A stretch of 64,000 nt of DNA, taken from the NCBI RefSeq assembly GCF_003051105.1, contig NZ_QAOO01000002.1:124001-188000 (forward strand), read 5' to 3'. Each line of letters begins with the position of its first letter. Position 1 is the first letter of the stretch. Under the pieces are notes generated by a model, which was not told the DNA's origin, made no database searches, and worked only from the letters and a program-made list of their open reading frames with translations. The position numbers and the translations under genes were made by a program. Positions 1-9,266 of this stretch are shown piece after piece. The stretch comes from Nitrosomonas nitrosa. Lineage in GTDB: Bacteria > Pseudomonadota > Gammaproteobacteria > Burkholderiales > Nitrosomonadaceae.

Positions 1-2
1 AT

Positions 3-353
3 ATCGAGAATCGAAATAAAGTGAGTGTTGTCGCAGTCGATAGCGGAAAAGGCGGCGTTATTCCCTCACCAGAGACGGTAGAAAATGGCAGCTACCAACC
101 ATTATCCCGGCCCATTTTTATCTACGTAAATGCAAAAGCGGTGGATAAGCCCGAAGTGAATGAATTTGTAAATTTTTATATGAAGAATGCGCCTACTTTA
201 GTTAAAGAAGTAAAATATTTTCCGCTGCCTTCTGAGGCCTATCAACTCAATCTTGATCATTTGAGAGAAAGGAAAGTCGGAACGGTATTTGAGGGGGAAA
301 GTAAAATAAACCTTAACATTGAAGAGCTGCTGAAATTGGAACGGCGACTATAA
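3..353 (+). CDS. pstS: Phosphate ABC transporter substrate-binding protein, C-terminal part (partial)
   Basis: The reading frame is open from the first bases of the window, so only about 116 C-terminal residues are present and the start lies upstream. The segment reading VAVDSGKGGVIPSPETV, followed by YQPLSRPIFIYVN, is typical of the last third of PstS-type periplasmic phosphate-binding proteins, where the chain returns to the first lobe of the binding fold. PstS captures phosphate for the PstCAB importer. A GTG codon at 21 could be mistaken for a start, but upstream codons in the same frame (I-E-N-R-N-K) fit the family, so the gene runs off the edge. A strong intrinsic terminator about 95 bp downstream suggests this is the last gene of its transcript. 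PstCAB partners are not in the window; a PstS-like protein with another role is possible. Confidence 0.8.
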   Translation: MENRNKVSVVAVDSGKGGVIPSPETVENGSYQPLSRPIFIYVNAKAVDKPEVNEFVNFYMKNAPTLVKEVKYFPLPSEAYQLNLDHLRERKVGTVFEGESKINLNIEELLKLERRL

Positions 354-360
354 AGAATAA

Positions 361-384
361 CAGCCTAACAGCCTAACAGCCTAA
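361..384. repeat. Three tandem copies of an 8-bp unit
   Basis: The unit CAGCCTAA is repeated three times without interruption just after the stop codon of the PstS-like gene and before its terminator. It is probably a slippage-prone microsatellite. No function is evident. Confidence 0.9.
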
Positions 385-447
385 CCGCTTGATCGAAGTT
401 TCCCAGACATTTTGAAATAAGCGTTGCAGTAGGCCAAAACCAAGTAT

Positions 448-487
448 AAAAGTAACACCCCATAATGGGGTGTTACTTTTATTTTTA
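448..487 (+). terminator. Intrinsic terminator after the pstS-like gene
   Basis: A perfect 15-bp inverted repeat (448-462 and 466-480) with a 3-nt loop (TAA) has a GC-rich top (ACACCCC/GGGGTGT) and ends in TTTT followed by ATTTTTAT. The arms begin with AAAA and end with TTTT, so it could also stop transcription from the opposite strand. Confidence 0.85.
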
Positions 488-599
488 TGAGTGTTAGCTA
501 ATAATGATTCATAAGATTTCTTAGGGGCTTAGAACTGGTGAAGAGTGGGATTAGATTTTAACTTGCAAACGCTAAGAAGTATGAAAACTCAGCTGCACT

Positions 600-2009
600 A
601 TGGATTTTTTACCAATTTTTCTTAATATCAGGGATCGAGACTGCCTGGTTGTTGGTGGAGGTGACATTGCCGCCAGAAAAACAGCGCTATTATTGAAAGC
701 AGGTGCCCGAGTCAGGATTGTTTCGCCTACCTTGAGTGATGGTCTGAATACCCATCTTCAGCAAGGCCGTATCTCTTATGATGCAGAGCCTTTTGATCCT
801 ACCAGGCATCTGAACGGCGTTGCGCTGGTTATTGCTGCCACAGACGATTGTTCTGTGAATCAACTCGTTTCAGAAACCGCAAAGCGGCTGGGTATTCCTG
901 TCAATGTGGTTGATAACCCCGCGTTGTGCTCATTTATCATGCCGGCCATTTTAGATCGCTCCCCTATGCTGGTCGCTATTTCTAGTGGAGGTGCATCGCC
1001 TGTGCTCACGAGGTTGCTACGCGCACGGCTTGAAACACTGATACCAGAAGCATATGGCCGGCTAGCCAAATATGCAGCTAAATTCCGTGAGCAGGTCAAG
1101 CGCCGTATTAGTTCATCGGCGAAACGGCGGCTATTTTGGGAGAACATTTTACAGGGCCCCTTTGCGGAACTGATCTTTTCAGGAAAAGATCGAGACGCGC
1201 AAGCTTATCTAGAGCATGTGCTTGAGAATGAAGTGGATGCCCTGCCTCAAGGAGAGGTCTACCTTGTAGGGGCAGGCCCAGGTAACCCTGATTTACTCAC
1301 TTTTCGCGCCATGCGTTTAATGCAGCAGGCCGATGTAGTCGTATACGATCGTTTAGTCTCGCCAGCGATTCTCGATATGGTCAGGCGTGATGCAACCCGT
1401 ATTTATGCGGGCAAAGAGCGTGACAAGCATGTACTGCCACAAGAGTCCATCAACCAGCTCTTGGTGAGGCTTGCTAAAGAAGGCAAGCGAGTATTACGGC
1501 TGAAGGGAGGGGATCCATTTATATTTGGGCGGGGTGGTGAAGAGATCGAAACACTCTCTGATCATCGTATTCCTTTTCAGGTGGTCCCGGGTATTACTGC
1601 TGCATCGGGTGTGGCTTCTTATGCGGGTATTCCGCTCACCCATCGTGATTATGCGCAGTCTTGTATTTTTGTCACAGGACATCTAAAAAATAACCGCATC
1701 GATCTGGACTGGCCGGCTATTGCAAGACCCCAACAAACTATCGTGATTTATATGGGGCTGCTTGGATTACCTCTACTCTGCAAGAAACTCATTGAACATG
1801 ATTTGCCAGCATCACTGCCAGCAGCCATCGTGCAGCAGGGTACCACGTACAATCAGCGTGTCGTGGTGGGTACACTTGAAACGTTACCCCACCTCGCTCT
1901 AGAGGCCGACTTGGTTCCTCCAACACTTATTATTGTGGGGGAGGTCGTGAAATTGCACCAAAAACTCACCTGGTTCGAGCCAGCAAGCAATATAGACGAA
2001 ATTGAGTAG
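600..2009 (+). CDS. cysG: Sirohaem synthase CysG (trifunctional)
   Basis: This enzyme makes sirohaem, the cofactor of sulfite and nitrite reductases, from uroporphyrinogen III. The N-terminal half carries a Rossmann motif (LVVGGGDIAARKTALLL, residues 16-32) of the precorrin-2 dehydrogenase/sirohydrochlorin ferrochelatase module. From about residue 216 comes the uroporphyrinogen III C-methyltransferase module, starting YLVGAGPGNPDLLT, with the S-adenosylmethionine loop GGDPFIFGRGGEE near residues 302-314. At 469 residues it has the length of the full three-activity CysG. The ATG at 600 puts the nucleotide-binding motif at the usual distance from the N-terminus, although no strong ribosome binding site is visible. 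It is convergent with sbcB, only 11 bp away. The methyl donor comes from the metK/ahcY/metF genes close by. Confidence 0.96.
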   Translation: MDFLPIFLNIRDRDCLVVGGGDIAARKTALLLKAGARVRIVSPTLSDGLNTHLQQGRISYDAEPFDPTRHLNGVALVIAATDDCSVNQLVSETAKRLGIPVNVVDNPALCSFIMPAILDRSPMLVAISSGGASPVLTRLLRARLETLIPEAYGRLAKYAAKFREQVKRRISSSAKRRLFWENILQGPFAELIFSGKDRDAQAYLEHVLENEVDALPQGEVYLVGAGPGNPDLLTFRAMRLMQQADVVVYDRLVSPAILDMVRRDATRIYAGKERDKHVLPQESINQLLVRLAKEGKRVLRLKGGDPFIFGRGGEEIETLSDHRIPFQVVPGITAASGVASYAGIPLTHRDYAQSCIFVTGHLKNNRIDLDWPAIARPQQTIVIYMGLLGLPLLCKKLIEHDLPASLPAAIVQQGTTYNQRVVVGTLETLPHLALEADLVPPTLIIVGEVVKLHQKLTWFEPASNIDEIE

Positions 2010-2020
2010 GTCAAACACAA

Positions 2021-3493
2021 CTACACATTTTCTCTCGTCGCTGAGAAATGCCATGGGATATCGTTTGCTGCAGCTAATTCCTTACCCCATGTTTCTATAG
2101 CATCCAATACCCGCCAAGCAGCGGCATTGTCAGCATATACCTTGCGTAAGTTCGCTATTTTTTCGACAAATTCAGTGAGCGTGATGCTACTGCCACTATT
2201 TTTCTCCATGAGATGCTGGCGGCAGATTGCTTTCCATTGCGATAGCTCGTCTGCAGATAGGGTATCTGGCCAATGACGTGCCCGGTATCGGAATAACAAT
2301 TCATGGAGGCGTTGGTCTTGGAAATCAAAGCAATTTTGTGCAAGCTGGGAAGGGGATGCATCGCGTACTGATGCCATTAGAAGCCGATCTCTCTCATCGA
2401 AGAAATCATCGTAAAGTGCTAAATCGACATCTCTTGATAGTTCGAACGTCGTGCTTGAATAAGCCTGTGCCACGCGCTGCATGAACGCTGTATTTCTATG
2501 TATTTGCTGCCAATGTCGCGTGCAGGCTGCCAAATCGAGCGCTATTCTAGATTGTGACGCTCGATCGAGAACATTCTGAGGTGCCAACGCTGGACATTTG
2601 TTTATTTTGACAGATTTAACAGGCAAGCGAGGAATGTTGTCTGGTAATGCTGATCGCGGAGTGAACAAGCAGGCGGCAAGTTCATCGACATTCATTTCTA
2701 TAAAAGGGCTGGGATCGTGCCGCAAATCGTAAACCAGGATACTATTGGGGTTCCCTCGCTCTGCGAGCATTGGCATGATCAGCGTGGTGCAACCTGTTTC
2801 GGCGGGATACATGCGCGAAGTATGGATCACGGGAGTATGATCGACTAAATCGAGCAATGAGGCTGCTTTGTGCTTACTGCGCAGTTGATACAGCCAAGCG
2901 TATAGGCGTGGTTGCCTTTCACGCAGTAAGCGAGCAAGCTGGATGGTTGCTCTCACATCCGATAGAGCGTCGTGAGCGGCATCGTGATGAATAGCATTGG
3001 CGGTTGTTAAATCTTCGAGACGGAAACTTGGCTTGCCATCGCCATTCAAGGGCCAAATGATGCCATCGGGTCTCAGCGCATAAGTCATGCGCACCAGATC
3101 GATAAGATCCCAGCGCGAATTTCCCTGTTGCCACTCCCGCGCATAGGGATCGTAGAAGTTGCGATAGAGCGTGAAACGGGTAACTTCATCGTCGAAGCGC
3201 AACGTATTGTAACCCACACCACAGGTTCCAGGCTGAGCCAATTCATTGTGGATATGAGCGATAAATTGCGGTTCGGGGAGTCCACGTGAGTCTGCCAATT
3301 GTGGTGTGATTCCCGTTAGCAGGCAAGCCTCGGGCTGAGGCAACCTATCCTTGCTAGGCTTGCAATATATTACCAGCGGGTTGCCGATTTCATTGAGCGA
3401 CTCATCGGTTCTTAATCCTGCAAATTGAGCTGGCCGATCACATCTCGGGTCAGAACCGAATGTTTCGTAGTCATGCCAATACAGCGTCATCAT
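2021..3493 (-). CDS. sbcB: Exodeoxyribonuclease I (SbcB)
   Basis: SbcB is a processive 3'-to-5' exonuclease for single-stranded DNA, acting in recombination and mismatch repair. The N-terminus has the DEDD-family motif I (WHDYETFG, with D8 and E10). A later motif reads AAHDALSDVRATIQLARLL (about residues 170-188) and supplies the His and Asp of the DEDDh active site. The rest matches the SH3-like and helical extension of the ExoI family. Length is 490 residues, slightly above the E. coli protein. Two adjacent ATG codons (3493 and 3490) are equally possible starts. It lies about 50 bp downstream of metF on the same strand and may be read from the methyl-cycle transcript, though a functional link is unlikely. 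Confidence 0.95.
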   Translation of the reverse strand: MMTLYWHDYETFGSDPRCDRPAQFAGLRTDESLNEIGNPLVIYCKPSKDRLPQPEACLLTGITPQLADSRGLPEPQFIAHIHNELAQPGTCGVGYNTLRFDDEVTRFTLYRNFYDPYAREWQQGNSRWDLIDLVRMTYALRPDGIIWPLNGDGKPSFRLEDLTTANAIHHDAAHDALSDVRATIQLARLLRERQPRLYAWLYQLRSKHKAASLLDLVDHTPVIHTSRMYPAETGCTTLIMPMLAERGNPNSILVYDLRHDPSPFIEMNVDELAACLFTPRSALPDNIPRLPVKSVKINKCPALAPQNVLDRASQSRIALDLAACTRHWQQIHRNTAFMQRVAQAYSSTTFELSRDVDLALYDDFFDERDRLLMASVRDASPSQLAQNCFDFQDQRLHELLFRYRARHWPDTLSADELSQWKAICRQHLMEKNSGSSITLTEFVEKIANLRKVYADNAAAWRVLDAIETWGKELAAANDIPWHFSATRENV

Positions 3494-3542
3494 CGCGGAT
3501 ATCTCTGTGGATTAAGCCATCGAGGTGGCAGGTCAATAGGGT

Positions 3543-4388
3543 TTATAGGCCAAGACGCTGCCAAATTTTTGTCGTTAATACAGCGGAATTCAGTGTATAA
3601 AAATGAAGGCCTGGGGCGCCTGCTTTAAGCAAACGCTCACATAGCTCTGTGACGACGTCTAAGCCGAATGCATGGATGGAAGCGATATCATCGCCGTAGC
3701 TTTCCAACTTTTTTCTGATCCAGCGAGGGACTTCAGCACCACAGGTATCTGCAAACCTCACTAATTGAGAAAATTTGTTGATTGGCATAATGCCGGGGAC
3801 AATAGGGACATTCAGATTGGCCGCCTCGCACATGTCCACAAAGTGGAAATAGGCATCAGCATTATAGAAAAACTGCGTGATAGCGGAATCTGCACCCGCT
3901 TCTATTTTATTTTTGAAATTTTTGAAATCTTCTTGAGCAGAGCGGGCTTGCGGGTGATATTCCGGGTAGGCGGCGACTTCCATGTGGAACGTATCGCCAA
4001 ATTCCTTGCGGACAAAGGTCACGAGCTCATTGGCGTAACGGAATTCTCCAGGTTGCGCCATACCAGAAGGTAAATCCCCGCGCAACGCAACAATATGGCG
4101 AATACCGCTTTCCTGGTATTTTTTTAGAATCGAAAAAATGTTTTCACGCGTCGAGCCGATACAGGAAAGATGGGGGGCGACGGGATGTCCTTCTGCGAGT
4201 ATTTCGGACACGGTTTCAAAGGTACGGTCACGTGTAGACCCCCCCGCTCCAAACGTGACCGAGAAGAATTTCGGATTGAACTGAGCTAACTGCTTGCGCG
4301 TAGCCCGTAATTTCTCTATTCCTTCCGGGGTTTGGGGTGGAAAGAGCTCAAAACTAAACGTAGGTGAAAATGCTTTTTGTGATCTCAA
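3543..4388 (-). CDS. metF: 5,10-methylenetetrahydrofolate reductase
   Basis: MetF is a flavoprotein that reduces methylene-tetrahydrofolate to methyl-tetrahydrofolate, the methyl donor for methionine synthesis. The N-terminal strand FSFELFPPQTPEG (residues 11-23) contains the conserved catalytic Glu (E14). Further family segments are SVTFGAGGSTRDRT, ALRGDLPSG and the folate/FAD-contacting DSAITQFFYN. Length (281 residues) is normal. The only sensible start is TTG at 4388: an in-frame stop lies ten codons upstream and no ATG occurs near the N-terminus. It is downstream of ahcY on the same strand, the common ahcY-metF pairing, so the S-adenosylhomocysteine riboswitch ahead of ahcY may also control it. 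A degraded copy of an intergenic repeat occupies part of the gap between the two. Confidence 0.96.
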   Translation of the reverse strand: MRSQKAFSPTFSFELFPPQTPEGIEKLRATRKQLAQFNPKFFSVTFGAGGSTRDRTFETVSEILAEGHPVAPHLSCIGSTRENIFSILKKYQESGIRHIVALRGDLPSGMAQPGEFRYANELVTFVRKEFGDTFHMEVAAYPEYHPQARSAQEDFKNFKNKIEAGADSAITQFFYNADAYFHFVDMCEAANLNVPIVPGIMPINKFSQLVRFADTCGAEVPRWIRKKLESYGDDIASIHAFGLDVVTELCERLLKAGAPGLHFYTLNSAVLTTKIWQRLGL

Positions 4389-4450
4389 CTTGATGTATGT
4401 ATCTTCACGACAATGTTAAATAAGGGGTGGTAGCAGGACGCTATGGATAA

Positions 4451-4535
4451 AGAGTGTCTCTAAAAACCGATATTTCTTCACAATACCTCGTTCTCGCAGA
4501 AAAATTCGCTTACCCACCGCAATCATAAAGCTGAA
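4451..4535 (-). repeat. Diverged partial copy of a dispersed intergenic repeat (MITE-like)
   Basis: Read on the minus strand, 4515-4452 aligns with the right part of the repeat at 46005-46147. Shared blocks are GGGTAAG, then a T-rich stretch, then ATTGTGA-GAAA, TTTTTAG and GCC/GAC near the end. The outer end, read inward, is GTGTCTCTAAAAACC, which resembles the outer ends of the other two copies (GTGCCTTTAAAAATTC and GTGCCTCTTGAAATTC). The left half is not convincingly recognisable. It sits between ahcY and metF, inside a probable operon. Confidence 0.6.
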
Positions 4536-4594
4536 AAGCAAGGGCAGTATAAAAGTTTACCTGCTCAAAAAGAATCTCTGCCCTTTACATCAGA

Positions 4595-6001
4595 TTAATA
4601 GCGGTAAGCCTCTGGCTTATAAGGCCCATTTTTATCTAGGTTGAGGTACCGCGCTTGTTCGTCGGTCAATTCAGTCAACTTGGCGCCCAGTTTTCCAAGG
4701 TGAAGACGCGCCACTTTCTCATCCAGATGTTTAGGCAGTACGTAAACTTGTTTTTGATAGCTATCCCCATTTTGCCAGAGTTCGATTTGGGCCAATACCT
4801 GGTTGGTAAATGAGCTAGACATAACGAAAGAAGGGTGGCCTGTCGCGCATCCCAAATTGACCAGCCGCCCTTGTGCCAACACGATGATTCTGCGGCCTGT
4901 CGGGAAAATGACATGGTCTACTTGAGGCTTGATATTCTCCCATGGATATTGCTGAATTGAAGCGATATCGATTTCTGAATCGAAATGGCCGATATTGCAT
5001 ACAATCGCCTGGTTTTTCATCTTGAGCATATGATCATGGTGAATGACACGCAGATTGCCAGTCGCAGTAATAAAAATATCGGCTTTGTCGCACACATCAT
5101 CCATGGTGACCACGCGATAACCCTCCATCGCCGCTTGTAGCGCACAAATGGGGTCGATCTCTGTGATCCAGACGGTGGCTCCCAAACCCCGTAATGATTG
5201 TGCGCACCCTTTACCTACATCTCCATATCCGCATACGACAGCAATTTTACCGGCAATCATGACATCGGTTGCTCGCTTAATTCCATCCACCAAAGATTCA
5301 CGGCATCCATACAAATTATCGAATTTAGATTTTGTCACGGAATCGTTGACATTGAAGGCAGGGAATGGAAGGGTGCCTTTTTTCTGCATTTCGTATAAAC
5401 GATGAACGCCAGTAGTGGTTTCCTCGGTGACACCACGGATACGGGCAAGTTTTTCCGAGTACCAGTTCGGTTGGCGACTGATGCGTGATTGGATAGCAGC
5501 AAAGAGTGCGCGCTCTTCCTCATTAGTAGGGTTTGCGATTGCCGTAGGATCTTTTTCAGCTTTGCTGCCGAGGATCAATAATAAAGTCGCATCGCCACCA
5601 TCGTCCAGAATCATATTGGCGTGACGCTTATCCCCCGGCCATTCGAAAATAAGGTGAGCGTATTCCCAATACTCTTCCAAAGATTCGCCTTTGTAAGCAA
5701 ATACCGGAATGTTTTTTGCAGCGATTGCAGCAGCGGCATGGTCCTGGGTCGAGAAAATATTGCAGGAAGCCCACCGGACTTGAGCGCCTAAAGCAACCAG
5801 TGTTTCGATCAATACCGCAGTTTGAATCGTCATATGCAAAGAGCCAGCGATACGCGCGCCTGCTAACGGTTGCCGGCCAGCATACTCTTCACGCAAAGCC
5901 ATAAGCCCAGGCATCTCTGTTTCCGCGATGGCGATTTCTTTTCTTCCCCACTCAGCGAGGGAAATGTCGGCAACTTTATAATCAGTCAATTGGCCGTTCA
6001 T
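4595..6001 (-). CDS. ahcY: Adenosylhomocysteinase (S-adenosylhomocysteine hydrolase)
   Basis: AhcY reversibly cleaves S-adenosylhomocysteine to adenosine and homocysteine, removing the product inhibitor of methyltransferases. The N-terminal substrate domain contains [20 protein letters not shown]. The NAD-binding core is marked by [20 protein letters not shown] (about residues 258-277), and the C-terminus ends [14 protein letters not shown], the classic tail whose Lys and Tyr reach into the neighbouring subunit. At 468 residues it is the long bacterial type. A ribosome binding site (AGGAGA on the minus strand, near 6010-6016) lies directly before the ATG. The 5' leader holds an S-adenosylhomocysteine riboswitch, so expression should rise with the enzyme's own substrate. 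metF follows on the same strand. Confidence 0.97.
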   Translation of the reverse strand: MNGQLTDYKVADISLAEWGRKEIAIAETEMPGLMALREEYAGRQPLAGARIAGSLHMTIQTAVLIETLVALGAQVRWASCNIFSTQDHAAAAIAAKNIPVFAYKGESLEEYWEYAHLIFEWPGDKRHANMILDDGGDATLLLILGSKAEKDPTAIANPTNEEERALFAAIQSRISRQPNWYSEKLARIRGVTEETTTGVHRLYEMQKKGTLPFPAFNVNDSVTKSKFDNLYGCRESLVDGIKRATDVMIAGKIAVVCGYGDVGKGCAQSLRGLGATVWITEIDPICALQAAMEGYRVVTMDDVCDKADIFITATGNLRVIHHDHMLKMKNQAIVCNIGHFDSEIDIASIQQYPWENIKPQVDHVIFPTGRRIIVLAQGRLVNLGCATGHPSFVMSSSFTNQVLAQIELWQNGDSYQKQVYVLPKHLDEKVARLHLGKLGAKLTELTDEQARYLNLDKNGPYKPEAYRY

Positions 6002-6024
6002 AGTTGATTTCTCCTGAAAATGAA

Positions 6025-6100
6025 CGAGCGCCGTTGTTACACTTTCCGCATAAACCGAGCCTCACGAACTGTGATTCGTTGCAGCGCTCCTCAGTTTATG
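6025..6100 (-). promoter_or_regulatory. S-adenosylhomocysteine (SAH) riboswitch ahead of ahcY
   Basis: On the minus strand the leader reads GAGGAGCGCTGCAACGA, then a short hairpin, then GAGGCTCGG, and near the 3' end CAACGGCGCTC, the conserved blocks of the SAH riboswitch (ahcY motif). The closing helix P1 is visible: 6090-6100 (CATAAACTGAG on the minus strand) pairs with 6049-6059 (CTCGGTTTATG) over 11 bp with one G-U. The GAGCGC of the 5' block can pair with GCGCTC near 6026-6031, forming the family's pseudoknot. The aptamer ends about 10 nt before the Shine-Dalgarno sequence. In known members SAH binding turns expression on. Confidence 0.93.
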
Positions 6101-6169
6101 GGAATAAATTTAAGCTTTTATCGGAATACAAACCTTTTTGGAAAATTTTAATTGAATTGTGTCGGTCGA

Positions 6170-7333
6170 TTAGATTCCGGCTTCAGCCCGCAATAGGGCC
6201 GCTTTGTCAGTTTTTTCCCAAGTAAAATCAGCATCTTCTCGTCCAAAGTGTCCATAAGCTGCCGTTTTCGCGTAAATAGGACGTAGCAGATCGAGTGTAT
6301 GGATAATTGCTTTTGGACGTAAATCAAAATGGTGTTCGATAAGCTCGATCAGTTTCTCCTCAGGAATTTTTCCCGTGCCAAACGTTTCAACCATTAAAGA
6401 GACGGGACGTGCGACGCCGATAGCATAGGCCACTTGGACTTCACATTTGCTCGCAAGACCAGCGGCAACGATATTTTTAGCAACGTACCGACCTGCATAC
6501 GTTGCTGATCGATCTACCTTGGAAGGATCTTTGCCAGAAAAAGCCCCGCCTCCGTGATGGGCGGCTCCACCATATGTATCGACAATGATTTTACGGCCAG
6601 TTAGCCCGCAATCTCCCATCGGTCCACCAACGACGAAACGCCCGGTAGGATTGATCAGGTATTTGATGTGATCGCTGATCATTTCCTGCGGAAGCACCGG
6701 CTTGATGATCTCCTCGATGACTGCTTCGGTGAGCTCTGCGTGAGTTATTTCGGGATCATGTTGAGTGGATATAACGACAGTATCGATATACTGGGGTTTG
6801 CCATCGATATATCTGACGGATACTTGAGATTTGGCATCGGGACGCAACCAGGGTAATCGCCCATTCTTTCTCAACTCCGACTGTTTTTCCACCAAACGAT
6901 GCGCGTAATAAATCGGCATAGGCATTAATTGAGGCGTTTCATTGCAAGCAAAACCAAACATGAGTCCTTGGTCGCCTGCACCTTGATCCATTTCCTCTTC
7001 TTTACTGCGATTGACACCTTGGGCGATGTCGGGCGATTGCTTGTTGAATGCCGTTAGAACTGCGCAGGTATTTGAATCGAAACCGATATCGGAGCTGGTA
7101 TAGCCAATTTTCTTGACAGTCTCGCGCGCGATTACATTGTAATCAACCGATGCATGTGTTGTAATCTCGCCTGACAAAACGATTAGACCCGTACTGCACA
7201 TCGTTTCGCAGGCTACCCGTGCATTTGCATCTTGACTCAGAATGGCGTCCAGCACTGCATCGGATATTTGATCGGCTACTTTATCAGGGTGTCCTTCGGA
7301 AACGGATTCAGAAGTAAAAAGGTATTCGCTCAT
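6170..7333 (-). CDS. metK: S-adenosylmethionine synthetase
   Basis: MetK makes S-adenosylmethionine from methionine and ATP. Starting at the ATG at 7333, the protein begins [20 protein letters not shown], the standard N-terminus with the ATP/metal motif GHPDK. Other signature segments are [12 protein letters not shown] and the glycine-rich [17 protein letters not shown]. Length is 387 residues, normal for the family. The open frame extends 48 codons further upstream, but those residues are hydrophobic and unrelated to MetK, so they were excluded. It lies upstream of ahcY on the same strand with a 168-bp gap holding the SAH riboswitch, so ahcY is probably separately controlled. No SAM riboswitch was recognised before metK. 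Confidence 0.97.
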   Translation of the reverse strand: MSEYLFTSESVSEGHPDKVADQISDAVLDAILSQDANARVACETMCSTGLIVLSGEITTHASVDYNVIARETVKKIGYTSSDIGFDSNTCAVLTAFNKQSPDIAQGVNRSKEEEMDQGAGDQGLMFGFACNETPQLMPMPIYYAHRLVEKQSELRKNGRLPWLRPDAKSQVSVRYIDGKPQYIDTVVISTQHDPEITHAELTEAVIEEIIKPVLPQEMISDHIKYLINPTGRFVVGGPMGDCGLTGRKIIVDTYGGAAHHGGGAFSGKDPSKVDRSATYAGRYVAKNIVAAGLASKCEVQVAYAIGVARPVSLMVETFGTGKIPEEKLIELIEHHFDLRPKAIIHTLDLLRPIYAKTAAYGHFGREDADFTWEKTDKAALLRAEAGI

Positions 7334-7551
7334 GTTTTTCTTGATATTTTTAAAGCTGCTCAGTATAACAAATTGTATGAGGTTAAATAAAAGAATAAGA
7401 AGGGTGGCATGTGTTACCAAATAAATGAAGAATAAACGAAGAATACTTTTTCTCTGCTGATCAAGCTGAACCGTCAAGCGGAGATATCACTGAAATTTTA
7501 TGGAGTGATCGCTATTAGCTCCTCATTAACACAACTCACAACATTGTCATA

Positions 7552-8946
7552 ATGATACGTACACGATTTGCTCCGAGCCCCACTGGTTATCTACATATTG
7601 GAGGGGCGCGGACTGCCCTTTTTTCATGGGCATATGCTCGCAAACATGGTGGCCAATTTGTTTTAAGGATTGAAGATACCGATCTCGATCGTTCCACCCA
7701 GCAATCGGTACAAGCGATACTGGATGGTATGGCGTGGCTGGGGCTGGATTATGATGAAGGCCCCTATTATCAGATGCAGCGAATAGCGCGCTATCATGAA
7801 ATTGCTGAGCGTTTGCTGCAAGAAGGTTTGGCCTACCGTTGCTATGCGAGTAAAGAGGAGTTGGATCTGCTACGAGAGCAGCAACGTGCCGCCGGATTGA
7901 AACCGAGATATGACGGACGTTGGCGTGATTCTAAGCAAACACCGCCCGCTGGGGTTAAGCCAGTGATACGTCTAAAAAACCCTTCCGATGGTCATGTCGT
8001 GTTCGAGGACCTCATCAAAGGCAAGATCACGGTCGCTAACAATGAACTGGATGATCTGGTATTGATCAGGAGTGATGGTACGCCTACATACAATTTTGGC
8101 GTGGTCGTGGATGATCTCGATATGAATATCAGCCATGTCATTCGTGGTGATGATCATGTCAACAATACACCCCGTCAGATAAATATTCTGAAAGCGCTAG
8201 GCGCGCCCGTCCCTCAGTATGCGCATGTGCCGATGATATTGGGTGCGGATGGCGAAAGACTTTCCAAGCGGCATGGTGCAGTCTCCGTGCTCCATTATCG
8301 CGAAGAAGGTTACTTGCCTAAGGCCTTTGTCAATTACCTGGCGCGGCTGGGTTGGTCGCATGGCGATGAAGAAATATTCAGCGTCGATCAATTGGTTGAA
8401 TGGTTTGATCTGACAGCAATCAATCGCTCTCCTGCAAAATTCAATCCGGAAAAATTGCGCTGGCTCAATCAGCATTACCTTAAAAATGAGAATGACTTGC
8501 ATCTCGCCCAACTGGTCAAACCGTTTCTTGAAAAAGATAATTGTCCGATGCGTGATGAGGATTATCTGTTGCAGGTGATTCAATTGCTCAAAGAAAGAGT
8601 GAGTACCGTGAGTGAGCTTGCCGATGCGGCTGTCTATTTTTTTCGTCCGCTTGAACCGTCTCATGAACTCAAGGCGCAATTTTTCAATCAAGAAGCAAAA
8701 CCCCTCTTGCTTGCATTAATCGATAAATTGGATGCGCTCGAAGTTTGGAATCGCGAATCCATACATGAGGCCATCAAGAATACGGCAACCGCATTCAATG
8801 TGAAGCTGCCCAAAATTGCCATGCCTTTACGCGTCGCTGTGACCGGTGAAGCGCAGACACCCTCGATTGATGCAATATTGGCATTACTGGGCAAGAATGA
8901 GGTACTCGCACGCATGAAGCAGCAAATTAACCAGTTTCAGGATTGA
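7552..8946 (+). CDS. gltX: Glutamyl-tRNA synthetase
   Basis: This class I synthetase charges tRNA-Glu. The HIGH-type motif lies in PSPTGYLHIGGARTALF (residues 8-24) and the KMSKS-type motif is ERLSKRHGAVSV (about residues 233-244). The C-terminal helical anticodon-binding domain completes a normal length of 464 residues. The ATG at 7552 gives the canonical MIRTRFAPSPTG start, but no obvious Shine-Dalgarno sequence precedes it. It diverges from metK across a 218-bp gap. Downstream are tRNA-Ala and tRNA-Glu, the latter being its own substrate. Glutamyl-tRNA is also the precursor for C5 tetrapyrrole synthesis, which would supply HemB further on. Confidence 0.97.
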   Translation: MIRTRFAPSPTGYLHIGGARTALFSWAYARKHGGQFVLRIEDTDLDRSTQQSVQAILDGMAWLGLDYDEGPYYQMQRIARYHEIAERLLQEGLAYRCYASKEELDLLREQQRAAGLKPRYDGRWRDSKQTPPAGVKPVIRLKNPSDGHVVFEDLIKGKITVANNELDDLVLIRSDGTPTYNFGVVVDDLDMNISHVIRGDDHVNNTPRQINILKALGAPVPQYAHVPMILGADGERLSKRHGAVSVLHYREEGYLPKAFVNYLARLGWSHGDEEIFSVDQLVEWFDLTAINRSPAKFNPEKLRWLNQHYLKNENDLHLAQLVKPFLEKDNCPMRDEDYLLQVIQLLKERVSTVSELADAAVYFFRPLEPSHELKAQFFNQEAKPLLLALIDKLDALEVWNRESIHEAIKNTATAFNVKLPKIAMPLRVAVTGEAQTPSIDAILALLGKNEVLARMKQQINQFQD

Positions 8947-8954
8947 TCTTTGGC

Positions 8955-8983
8955 TTTACAACGGTAAGGTGCGCCAGTATAAT
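8955..8983 (+). promoter_or_regulatory. Sigma-70 promoter for the tRNA-Ala/tRNA-Glu unit
   Basis: TTTACA (8955-8960) and a perfect TATAAT (8978-8983) are separated by exactly 17 bp. The predicted start, near 8990, is about 10 bp before the mature 5' end of tRNA-Ala. It begins 8 bp after the gltX stop, so the tRNAs can be transcribed independently of gltX. Confidence 0.85.
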
Positions 8984-8999
8984 CCACTCTCCTTCAGTC

Positions 9000-9075
<76 letters not shown>

Positions 9076-9104
9076 GTTTCTCTCGATATTTATTATTTTC
9101 TGTA

Positions 9105-9180
9105 GTCCCCATCGTCTAGAGGCCTAGGACATCACCCTTTCACGGTGAGTACAGGGGTTCGAATCCCCTTGGGGACGCCA
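9105..9180 (+). tRNA. tRNA-Glu (anticodon TTC)
   Basis: Acceptor GTCCCCA pairs with TGGGGAC. The anticodon stem TCACC/GGTGA encloses loop CTTTCAC (anticodon TTC), and the T-arm is AGGGG-TTCGAAT-CCCCT. CCA is encoded. It follows tRNA-Ala by 29 bp and very likely shares its promoter. It is a substrate of the adjacent gltX product. Confidence 0.97.
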
Positions 9181-9266
9181 AATGCTAAAACGACCAGGTT
9201 ATTATCGGATTGGCTACTAGCCAGATTACCTAAAAGGTTTCTTCCCTCTTTTTACCAGAACGGAAT

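Noticed and set aside
6170-7477. 48-residue N-terminal extension of MetK
   Set aside because: The extension is hydrophobic and unrelated to Met[19 protein letters not shown] starting at 7333 matches the family exactly.
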